A DNA stretch of 64,000 nucleotides from Malania oleifera (taxonomy: Eukaryota; Streptophyta; Magnoliopsida; Santalales; Ximeniaceae). A model generated the notes under the pieces. The model was not told the origin of the DNA, searched no databases, and saw only the letters and a list, made by a program, of their open reading frames with translations. The stretch is taken from NCBI RefSeq assembly GCF_029873635.1, contig NC_080421.1, positions 40,467,120 to 40,531,119 on the forward strand. Direction: 5' to 3'. The translations under genes were made by a program, and so were the position numbers. Shown here piece after piece: positions 33,201 through 45,200 of the stretch. Each line of letters opens with the position of its first letter. Positions within the stretch are counted from its first letter, which is position 1.

Positions 33201-36200
33201 ACTTTGTGTATTCAATATTTCCCAATAATATGACAAGGCCACACTGGACATAGTCTACTTAATTTTAGCACATTTGTCCATGGAATTAGCATAGACATGT
33301 TAAGGGCGGGCATAAAAACTCACAAATATCTCCAATTGTGGATGAGGAGAACTTGGCTAAGATGGTTTAACTCGCACTCTAAGAAATGTCACAATTTCAC
33401 CAAGATGGTAGCTGGGGAGCAATTAAATTCAAGGTTGAAATGTCAAGGGCGAATCTTAAAAAAATTGGGTTAGCAATATTAAGAAACATATGATGGAATG
33501 GCCAATGAGTTGGTAGAAGAGTTGCCCTAAAAAGGAGCAAATCAGCCAAAAAAAGTTTTCAATGGATCCCAATGAGTGGACAAGGCTTTGTATAGTTAAG
33601 TAGTTTAATCTTCAAAGAGTCAATAATATGGAGATGAGACAGAATTAGTGGGGTTAGTGAGTAAAGGTAAATAAAAAGAAAATGAAAGTAAAGCATACAA
33701 ATGCACAAGAGAAAGCGAGGGATGCACCTCGTATAATCATTAGTAAAGACATTGACATAAAAGAAGAACAAAGCAGGTTAAAGAACTCTACAAAGTCCAA
33801 AACATTAACTTCAATGTATTGTTCCAAATCATATGAGGGTGATTTGTATCTAGTTGCTCTAGATGGACCTATACTCTAATAATTCACACATCTGAAATTA
33901 AGTACTGAATATATATATATTTTTTTTCAGTTAATTGGAAGCCCACATTGGGTCTGGGCTACATAATGGGAGGCACCCAAATCGTTTCCCACCCGTATTC
34001 AAACCCAAGACCTCCAATGTGGAGTCCAACCTTCAACATTAAGTGATAAACACTTAATAGAAATCTACAAACAAAAAAATCATAAATACGGGAAACATAG
34101 TGCGATTTATACACCTAGAATAAATACAGGTTCTGACATAGGTAGAAAGCATTATCTGATGAAATTAACTACCCTCTGTAGGGAATATGCTAGCCACTAA
34201 GTCAAAGGATTGGAAATTTATTTTGATAAGAAAAAAAAATCTACATTGAGAAAAGAAAGAAAGTGTGAGGACGGTAAGAAAACCTCCAAACTGAATTGAA
34301 AAATAAAAATAGAAGACAAAAAAAGAGACATAAAACAAACTAGCATCCAATCTTGCTAAATACATTTTTTTTTAAAATCAGCATCCAATCTCGCAGGATA
34401 AGTTTTTTTTTTTTAATTATTTTTTTTTAAATGCACCCACAGCATCCTGACAAAAGTACCCATAGTAAAGCAAAAAATACAATATTTATCCCAAAACAAA
34501 TCAACAGACGAACCTGATATTGGAAAATAAGACAAAGGGTTAGAAATATAACTAAGGCGGCACACCATCCAAATAAGAAAAGGGCCAAGAAGACAAAATG
34601 TTATTGAACAACAAAATGGAGTAGAATAAGGGATGGTACCAATAACTAGGAAAGGATAGCAAGATCACAACCATAATACAACATATAAAATTAACTAAAA
34701 TCTAAGCAATGAAGGAAAAAAAAAACCAATGTGTTGAGCAGATAAATATCTAAAATGATTTTCTTGCGTTGATAATTCATAGTACAACACAAATAATTAT
34801 ATCAAGGGATTATCAGAGGGCTGCAAACATTCAACCTTTTCCTTTAAGTGTGTGAAAGGCTATTAATGATACTGACAATTATAATGCAAAACCTATCCAT
34901 TAAAAACAAGGAAAGATGAGGGTAATCCAAGAACTGAAGGCAAAAAAAAATTAACAGCTATGAGCATAAAATTCCAAAATCAGATAGAACTCCTAAACCG
35001 CAGTTAACATAAAACACACACACACAAAAAAGTTCTTTCCATAATGAAACAGTGACCAAATTATCCCATAATATCACATCTCACATATTTTTTTACTTAA
35101 TTTTCAACTGGTTTTCTTTTGAGTCCACACAATCCAATATTTGTGTCAAGTCCAATAAAAAATCAATCTAGGAGTCCATACATCAGGCATTAATCATCAA
35201 TAATTTGCAACTCAATTCTTCTTGGACACCATTGTTGGTCTTTCCCCTAGTTTGTAATTTTTTTAAGTTCTAGAAATGGGTTAAAGTTGAAATTATTTTG
35301 CTTTTGCAATGTTCTTCAACATGCAACAGAAAAAAAAAAAATTGTTCTTCAACATACAACCAAAAAAAAAATCAGCAAAAGCAACCTTTCAAGAAATATT
35401 TGACTATCACAAACATCATCATCATCTTTGGAGCAAAATATGAGACAGCTTTCCCCCTTCAGCCCCAGTTGTTTCCACATGTTGTTTACTTAACTTATTC
35501 CCAACTAAGAGTGTACTTGATTCTGATTAGTTTGGTTTTGCCCAAAACCGATGATCAAACTGAACTCTGCATTTTATAATTATTGCAAACCGATACCAAA
35601 CTGCAAACCAACGGTTCATCTATTAAATGAATCATATTTGTTTGGTTTGGTTTACTAACCAAATTTTGAAATCTTTAACCTTTTTCTTCAACAAGTTGCT
35701 CATTTAAACCACCATTGTTCACTGAACAGTTCGTAAAAAATGCCTAATAAGACCAGTCCTAAGTTCAAGGTAGAAGATTGGCTTAAGCCCATGGTGGGAA
35801 TGTATGTGTATTGAGGTGGCCTCCTGAGCTTTTATAAGGGAGAGAGGACTCCCCCATCTTTTATGCAACCAATGTGGGACAAATCAATCCCCAGCTAGTA
35901 ATAGGTGTTGCACACTTGCACTGCTGTAGCAGTTCCTGTTGTCCCAAAGAAAGTGGAATCACCAAGCTTTTTGTATAAAAGGCTTCTATCACCATACAAA
36001 GAGGACGGTCTTTTAAGCCTTGGCCCATGCTTATTGATCTATACAAATGATTTCAACATTTTTAAAATTAAAATTTTAAAATAATTTAACAAATAAATGT
36101 AGAAATAATATCTAAAATTTAAAGAATTGAAATATATTTCAGTTATTTGTTTTTTTCGGTTTGGTATTTCCAAAACGGCAAAACCGAAACTAAAACTGAA

Positions 36201-39200
36201 AACCTATTTTGAAAGACATCAGGAAATGAAGCCAAAAGTGCAAAAATGATCGGAAATACGAAATGGTTTGGTTTCAGTCTGGTTTTCAGTTTTTCTGTAA
36301 TTTTTGTACGACCCTATTCCCAACAGAACCCATCACATGCTGGCAGTGCAACATAAAATACAAGATATCTATAAATTTGTTTCTAATAAAAAGCTAGAAT
36401 TTGTCACCACAAAGAAACTTAATATGGTCAAGAAAATTGTCAAGTGATTTCCACATGACCATATTTTATTTGCATATTTGAATTTCTTATCGCATAAGTG
36501 CTGTCAGGCAAGCCATTATTTACCATCCTTGCATTAATATTCCTCAAAATGTTCCCAGACTTAGAAACCAAAGTTCATAAGAATCAAAACTAATTAACCA
36601 AAGTATAATATACACTACAGATAACGGTTTCAAGAAGTGTCATAAGTTGTCTGGAAATTTATGCTCTTACAGTGAGACATTGCCTTGAAAGCAAGTTTAC
36701 AAGCCACTTATAATGTGCACTTTAAACCATATCTTAAATGCTTAAAATAGTGACCATTAGCTGTTTCAAGCGTAAAAATTTAGATTCTGAACGGGACTTC
36801 CACCGAAGTACTATGATTAGTGAAAATATTCCATATGATTGAATTACTCAATTCAGAAATAGTTAGGTGTGTTTGGAGACTCATGATACCCCCTTGGGGG
36901 GGGGGGGGGGGGGGGTTGTTAGTGAATAGTGGTTAGATATCCATGGGGAGGAGGGGATAGTGAATAGTGGTTAAATATCCATTCTGCATATCCAGCTACC
37001 TACAGAAACAACTTGAGGCTCCAAAACATTGAACTTTAAAAGTGCTAAGCTTCAAAATCCCCTACTATCAATTCAAGCTCAGGTGCTGATGTAGGTTCCA
37101 TGTTCTATTCTTTATCAAATGAACTTTACCAAGGAAAAGTTTGACCCAAAAGATGACAAACAGCACTTCATTTCATATATATTCCAAGTCAAACTTGAAT
37201 GAGAAAATAAGGTTCAAGATGAGCTTAAATTCATTATAGGTTGGTCAAATCAAGCTCAAATATCTTGGGAGTTCAATTGGACACTGTTAAGGCCTGATAT
37301 AAATTGTTGGCCCACAACCTAATAGCATAAGCCTTTAGGTAAAGTGGATATCTAACATGGTATCAGAGCAAGGTTGCTAGGAGGTCTTGGGTTCTAGTCT
37401 TGTTGCCTGTGTTTATTATTTGTTCATTAAGAATTATCTTAATCCCTGTAATGGGTGCTGTTTATTGTTTGTCTCCACATGCTGTTGGGCTGCACGTGCA
37501 AGAGATTGTTAAGGCCTGATATGCATTGCCCACAACGTAATAGCTTGAGCTTTTAGGTAAAGTGATCATCTAACCAACAATTCTCTCTCTCTCTCTCTAA
37601 AACACACACACAAACATGCTCTCATATAACAATTTTTGAGAGCTCTAAAACTTTAACCTAGCAAGCAAATTTTCACAGTTCATAAAAATAAAAAATCATT
37701 AAGCGCCCGTTTAATTGTGGAGAACATGTTCTATTTTTTTTTTTTGTTTTCCAAAGAATTATAAAAATTTTAGCTTATTTTTTAGTTTTTCAAGACTCAT
37801 ATTAAAGAGGTAAAAAAATAAAGAGTTTAAATGTGAAAAACAATTTTTAAATTTTTCAAAAATTATATAAGGTAGTATTTGGGATCATGGGTTTTAGTGC
37901 TTGAATTTAGATTTGTGTGGCTTTGGGAAAAAATTAATACAAAATCCACACAAATTAAAGTCCAATATCCAAATTCCATGCTCCCATATGCGAAGTAAAA
38001 ATTAGAAATCCAGAAAAATAAATAAAAATATGTTTTCCAATTTTCAATATAAATTTGGAAAATTGAAAAACAAGGTGGTATTTTTGTAATTAGTTGAGAA
38101 ATTAGAAATGGAAAATACAATTATTTCCACAAGCAAATAGTGCGAAAATATTTTATTGTTGATTATTTATTTCATAAAAATGCTGTAAAAATGAAAAATT
38201 AGCTTAACATTTTGCAATATTTGGAACAAACAAAAGTCTAAAATGGAAAATGAAAATTGTTTTCCACAACTAAACGGGCCCTAAGCTGGTGCAGCACTTG
38301 TATATGTTTTCATCAGTTAAAACACCAAATAATGAGTACAATGAGTAATTTTACATGAATAGTTTGCATCGAAGATAACTTTATAGCAGAAAATACTTCA
38401 TGTAAAATCAGATGAAGCCAAAGGGCAGGCCTTGGCACGAGCTAAGCTTGTTCAGGGCATTATGCTTGTCTGTGACCGCTTATCTCATGTGCTTGGGATG
38501 GGGGTTTCCATCATGTAAATACTAGTGTAGGGTTAATTTTTACTAGTAGTGTCTTTGTATGCCAAATAAGGTGGTATGACTCCTCGGTCACTTTGATGTT
38601 TCCTAGTACCAGGATGATAGTACCAGGGGAGGGTGAGTGTTCATCAGTCATTGTAAAACTCACTAGCTATTATCAACGTGTTTAGCCTACTTGCCTCCCT
38701 CGCTAAACACACCATGTCAACAGAGGTGTTGTTAATGAATTACGTTTGCTTCAATGTTTACTGCTTGTTTGCCACGACTTTCATGAATTGATTACTGTTT
38801 CCGCTGCTATTTGAATGAATGTTAATGAAAGTGTTTCGTGGATGAATGTTGATAAACGATAGGCTAGCTAATTAAACAAGAGTGCTTTAGCTAGCGCCGC
38901 ACGGCCTTTCACAAGGGTGTGAAAATAGTCGGGCCGTGACATTTGGTATCAGAGCTAAGTCAGTGACACTTGGTAATAGAGCCCAAGGTTGAGTTGCTAC
39001 GTGAATTCGATTGCCTTCGTTGTTGGATTTGGAAAACCTTGGTAAGTGACCATGGCACCAAACAATGCTGAGAGGATCAGCGTGCTGGAAGCACAGGTTG
39101 AAACAACAACCAACACTATGGCCGCGGAAGTGGCCCAGATGAGAGAACTTGTTGATGAAGTGATGGGATCACAAAAACACCAAGCAAGTTTGATAGGCGA

Positions 39201-42200
39201 CGTGTCAGAGGACTTTCACCACACAGTTGAAACTTTGCAGTCGCGGATGGCTGATCTGGATGCAAAGGTGAATTTGATGGTTCTTGCTATGGGGAACTCC
39301 AACACTCCGAGAGTTAGCAAGACCAAGGTGCCAGAACCCAAGACGTATGGGGGTGCCCGAGATGCCAAGGAGTTAGAGAATTTCTTGTTTGATGTGGAGC
39401 AGTACTTTCGCGCTGTGAGGATGGCCTCAGAACAGGCAAAGGTGAATACTGCGACCATGTACTTGGTTGGTGATGACAAACTGTGGTGGCTTACCAAGTA
39501 CCAAGAGATTGAAATTGGACGCTGTGTAATCGATAGTTGGGTAGACTTGAAGAGAGAGCTCAAGGCCCAATTTTTTCCTGAAAATTTTGAGTATAATGCA
39601 AGGAGAAAACTGAGAGATCTCAATCATACGGGGTCGATCAGGGAATATGTGAAACAATATTCTGCTTTGATGTTGGATATTCGGGATATGTCAGAGAAGG
39701 ACAAGTTGTTCTATTTTCTAGAGGGGATGAAACCGTGGGCAAGAACTGAACTTCATAGGCAAAGGGTTCAAGACTTGTCAACTGAACAAGCTGCTGCAGA
39801 ACGCTTGACTAACTACGCTGGTGAGGATACCGCTTCATCCAAACGGTTTGGCGAAGAGGGAAACGGTAGAAAGTCTTTCAAGAAAGGCAAACCCAAGAGT
39901 GGGGGAGCCGACACTAAATCATCAATCTCAAAGGAAGCTTCGTCGTCTCAAGGGTTCAACATACCCAATGGAAAGGGGAAGAGTAAAATTTCATGTTACT
40001 TGTGTAGTGGATCTCACAGAGTGAGTGAGTGTCAACACAAGGGATTACTCAATGCCTTACAAGCTTCTACTTCGGGAAAAGGGGTGGAAAGTAAGGAGGA
40101 AGAGGATGATGCCCCGAGGGTGGGTTTAGTGCGGCTGGTGAGCGCAATGGAAAAGCAAGCAAAAACACCGAAAGTTACACGAGCAAAAGGGTTCATGTTT
40201 GTGGACTTGAGGATAAATGGGAAGAGTACCCGCGCTATGGTGGATACGGGGGCTACTCATAATTTTGTTTCGCAGTTAGAAGCATGGAGACTCAACTTAT
40301 TCTTAGAGAAGGATACAGGACACATGAAAGCAGTTAACTCTGTAGCCCAGCCTACTCTGGGAGTAGCCAAGAAAGTGGCTGCAAAGCTTGGACAGTGGGA
40401 AGGTCATGCGAATTTCACAGCGGTGCCATTGGATGACTTTCCAGTCATTCTAGGAATGGAGTTCCTAAGGGGGGCCAGAGCAATGCTAATGCCTTCGGCT
40501 GGTTCCCTGTGTCTAATGGGAGATCACTCGTGCATGGTGCAAGTCGTTACAACGAAAGGAGACGACGGGAAGTCCCTTTCAGCCATACAACTCAATGAAG
40601 GATTGGGTCAGGGTGAGCAGACACGTCTAATCACGGTGGTGATAGACAAAGAAGTAGGCCAAGAGCTGGAGCCTATGACCATCCAAGCGGTGTTAGATGA
40701 GGATAAGGAGGTATTACCGGATAAGCTGCCTCACAATTTGCCTTCACGACGGACTGTGGAGCATGAGATCGAGTTGTTATCAGGAGTGAAACCACCTGCT
40801 AAAGGGCCATGTCGGATTGTGCCTCGAGAGATAGTAGAGTTGGGGAAACAACTTGATGAATTGGAAGTGGGATGTGTTTGCCCTTAAAAAACACCGTTGG
40901 GAGCATCGGTATTGTTTCAGAGGAAACATTAAGAGCATCTACGGAAGGTGTTCGACGGGTTGAGGGGAAACAATCTGGATGTGAAGAAAGAGAAGTGCTA
41001 TTTCACTCAGTGGAGCAACAAATTCCTTGGTCATATGGTGTACAAGGTTGTATCCGGAGGGGTATGGAGACGGTAAGGATGATTCAAGAACGGAAGATCC
41101 CCACGACAGTGAAGGAGTTGCGTTCCTTTCTTGGCCTTACTAGATACTGCAGGAAGTTCGTTGAGGGGTATTCGCTAGAATGACTCCAATGACAGAACTA
41201 TTGGGGAGATGTTATTGGCCGCACACACGGGATGCTGTGGTTGATTATACCAAAACTTGTCTCACTTGCCAACAAGACAAAGGGGAGCGGAAGAAGTATG
41301 GTACTTTCATGGCCGCACCAAAGTACTATTCGACAGAGGAGACGACACAATTGTTCCTTGTGACTGTTGTGAAACATTGGGGTGTTCCCCAAGTTCTTGT
41401 TTGTGACCGCGACTTGATGTTCACTGACAACTTCTTGACAGAAATTTTTAGGATATTCAGGTGTCATCTTGACATCTCTTCGAGTTATCATCGACAGACA
41501 GACGGACAGATGAAGAGATTTAGAAAGCTGCTGAAAGAGTACTTGTGCCATTTTGTCAACGACAACCAGAAGAATGGCGTGCAACTACTTGATGTGGCTC
41601 CGTTCTGTGGCAATGCCCAAAGGAGCTTAACAACCAACAGGAGCACTTTTGAGCTTGTTACAGGCCAGCTGCCGCTGTTACCTCACACAATGAGCGAGTC
41701 GTACAGACGAAAGAGTCCCAGGGCGTACATCTTCACCAAAGAATGGAGACAAAATGCGGAGTTTTCCCGAGCCTATCTGGAAAAAGCTTCTACGCAGATG
41801 AAAAAGTGGGCAGATCAGGAGAGAAGACCGCAGTTTCATGTCAGCTGCCTCAAGCCGTTCAACGCCAACACCAATGACCTGAGCAAAAGTCAGCCGAACA
41901 GAGCAGAATTGAAGACAGTGCAACCTGACAAACGTGAAGTTGAAGAGATCCCTTGCAGATAGAAAGTTCATATCCTCAAGGAAGAAGTAGCAGAAGATCT
42001 TAGTGAAGTGGAAATGCCTTGATGAAAAAGAAATAAGCTGGATTTCTGCGAAAGATATTCAACCGTTCGTGAACAAACTTGAAGTGTACCTACCGCCAAA
42101 GTCTACGAGGACGTCGACCGCATAAGTGGGGGAGAATGTCACGAGCTAAGCTTGTTCAGGGCATTATGCTTGCCTATGACCGCTTATCTCGTGTGCTTGG

Positions 42201-45200
42201 GATGGGTTTCCATCATGTAAATACTAGTGTAGGATTATTTTCTACTAGTAGTATCTTTGTATGCCAAATAAGACAGTATGACTCCTCGATCACTTTTATG
42301 TTTCCTAGTGCCAGGATGATAATTACATAAAAACCTCTTTAGGGGAGGGTGAGTGTTCATCAATCATTATAAAACTCACTAGCTATTGTCAACGTGTTTA
42401 GCGTACTTGCCTCCCTCGCTAAACACACCATGTCAACAGAGGTGTTGTTAATGAATTACGTTTGCTTCAATGTTTACTACTTGCTTGCCACGACTTTCAT
42501 GAATTGATTACTGTTTCCGCTGCTATTTGAATGAATGTTAATGAAAGTGCTTCGTGGATGAATGTTGATAAACGATAGGCTGGCTAGTTAAGTAAGAGTG
42601 CTTTAGCTAGCGCCGCATGGCCCTTCACAAGGGTGTGAAAATAGTCAGACCGTGACACCTTGGCATGCATCGGTGACTCTGATCATGAAAACATCATCTC
42701 CCCATGTGAAGTAAGACAGCATAAATCAGAACAACCACCCAGACCCCACATTCATACGAGCCTCATGCACTAGAATGGCCCCATTTTTCAAGTGAAGTCT
42801 AAGGGCCTTTCTATTTTAAAAAACAGTGTTCATTTTCCATTCCATTTTTCAAGGAACTACGAAAATTCCCACCTTTTTTCTAGTTTTGTCAGCATTTATT
42901 TTCCAAGATTCCTACATGCTGTTGGAAAATTGGAAAAGAACAAAGCAACTTTGTAATTCTCTAGAGAACTGGAAATGGAAATAGGAAATGAAAACTGCTT
43001 TCCACGAATAAACAGGCCTTAAGTATCTGCCAAGAAATTTCCTAGTAGTCTTCAAGCATTCTGATGACAGTGCTTTGTTACTATAGCTTTCCTCCATTCA
43101 ACATTTCTAATTTTCTGAAAAGAAAATCCATCTAATCAAAGCATAAAATTCGGTCCAAAGCCAGGACATGAAGCCAAACCCGACTTCAGGAGTTATGGAG
43201 ACATAGGCATCAGCAAGACAAAAGAAACACCACTCCACACTTACAGTTTTGTAACTTACAAACATGCCTAAAATGGCTAATTAGTAAAATTTTGTACACT
43301 CATGTACCAGTATTGCAATTCAGCAATGAAAAGGGTGCTTGATGCAGCAACTTCCCAAAATCCAAATGTGGGGCAAATTGTATTCATGGAAGCTTTACAG
43401 AATATACATGTACACATACATAAATACATATACAAGTGCCAGTACCATAATTGTCTTACAGCTAGTATTGTGTCTCAATTTGCCTTGTTAGTGTATCGTG
43501 TATCATGTTGTATCATGCATCCTGAAATACATGAACACTCAAGAGTTCCAATTTAAAATACTGATGTACGAGAACAGAATTATACAATAACACTGAAGTA
43601 GAAAACAACATATAACAACTTTCCACTTGAGAAACTTTTGAAGGGTTTACTTTCAAGGTAGGAGAGGAGGGATCATTTGGCTCATTGAGAGGTGGATTGT
43701 AGGTCTAAGGATGGGGCCTTGGGCTTTGGGAGGTTGGTGTCTAAAAACACTTCTCTTTTGAGTAAATGGTTAAGGCAGTTTCCCATAGAGGTGAACCCAC
43801 TGCCGTGCTGCTGAGTGTTAGGGATGTAATTTGAGCACTAGATTTTCCAGAGTCCTTGAAGATTTATTTCACAAGCCCCTTAAGAAATGAACTCAGGCAA
43901 ACTCCCTGCAACATAGTTGAACGGTAAGGATGTAATTTAAGGATGAAGGGGAGCTTAGGCGCAACGGTAAGTTTGTCGTCGTGTGACCTAGAGGTCGCGG
44001 GTTCAAGGCATGGAAACAGCCTCTTGCAAAAATGCAAGGTAAGGCTGCGTACTATAGACCCATTGTGGTCCGCCCCTTCCCCGGATCCCGCATACGCAGG
44101 AGCTTTGTGCACTGGGCTGCCCTTTTTTTAAAATTTTCCAGCGTCCTTGAAGATTTATTTACTTCACAAGTTTACCATTTATTCATTCCTTGGACTAAAT
44201 ATAAATTGGGTGAGTGGTCATGAATTCACTGTTGGGAGGATATCTAGTTGGGGGATTCTGCATTATCAATTTTGTTTCCTTGTCTTTATTAATTTTTTTA
44301 TTTTTTGGATATAAGAGAAAGCTGTAATAAGAATCCAAAAAAAAGAAAGAGATACAATGAAAGAGGACAAGATGTCCTCAATATACCGAAAAGGCTACGA
44401 CAAGAAAAGCAACATGATAGCTGCCATCCAATCCCTTTGAATATCTGACAGCAGTAAATGCAAAAAGACCCCCAAAAAGTGGGACCATAAAGTAGCCAGA
44501 AACACCAATCTAAAATTTGGGGTCCCTAAATATTCTCGTGTTCCTCTCTATCCACAGGGCCCATAAGGTAGCAAAAACTGTTCTGCTCCATAAAGCACCT
44601 CCCTTTCTACTACGGCCAAAGTCCCTATGTTTTTATTAGCAAGGAATCTCCCACGTTCTGGGCAACAACCTCACCCAAGCTTCACCTGTATAAGAGAAGA
44701 GAGCATTCCAGAGGTGTGATGCCACCTTAAAATGCAGGAAAAGGTGCACATTCGTTTGATAAGTCTCACAGAACATAATAAAAATTTCAGGGCTGAGAGA
44801 CATGTGACGCCTTCTAATCTGAAGCATATCATGCAAAATAGTCCTAATAGTAACAAATTCTAGATGAAGGTCCAAATTTTCCAACAAGCCTCGAGGAAAA
44901 ACAATGGAAGAAGGAGCTTTTAAAAGATGTGAGAGGACGGACTTAGAACAGAACATCCCTGAAGAATCACCCTCCAACACTCTCTCATTCTCCCTTCCTG
45001 CAGGGACAAAATGATCGAACCACAGAAAGCAAGGTAGTAAGCTCATCTACCTCTCTTTCATTGAGATTACTGAAAAAATGAAAAACCCACAAAAGAGGGC
45101 ATCCCTATCTCATGCATTATGGAGAAGAAATCTTAAACAAATGGGGCACCTTTAACTCAAAAAGGACCTCACCCACTCACAGATCCTCCCAAAAATGCAC

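Larger units (their letters stand above)
38435..42657 (+). mobile_element. Ty3 chromovirus D with open gag-pro and deleted RT
   Basis: The LTRs (38,435-38,941 and 42,137-42,657) share GAGCTAAGCTTGTTCAGGGC at the start and GTGTGAAAATAGTC..CGTGACA at the end. The primer site is 38,944-38,955; the polypurine tract is AGTGGGGGAGAA at about 42,125-42,136. A likely target duplication CCTTG lies at 38,430-38,434 and 42,658-42,662. The 5' LTR has lost its first TGT (reads GCACGAGC against TGTCACGAGC). The 3' LTR has an extra stretch of about 20 bp near 42,322-42,341. The element lies antisense within an RPN2 intron. Confidence 0.9.

Noticed and set aside
33930-34060. SINE or TRIM on the minus strand
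   Set aside because: The word GGTCTTGGGTTTGAAT resembles a B-box or TRIM internal segment, but no ends, tail or duplication could be defined.
39216-39657. Minus-strand frames of 135 and 76 codons
   Set aside because: They are shadows of the Gag-protease frame of chromovirus D.
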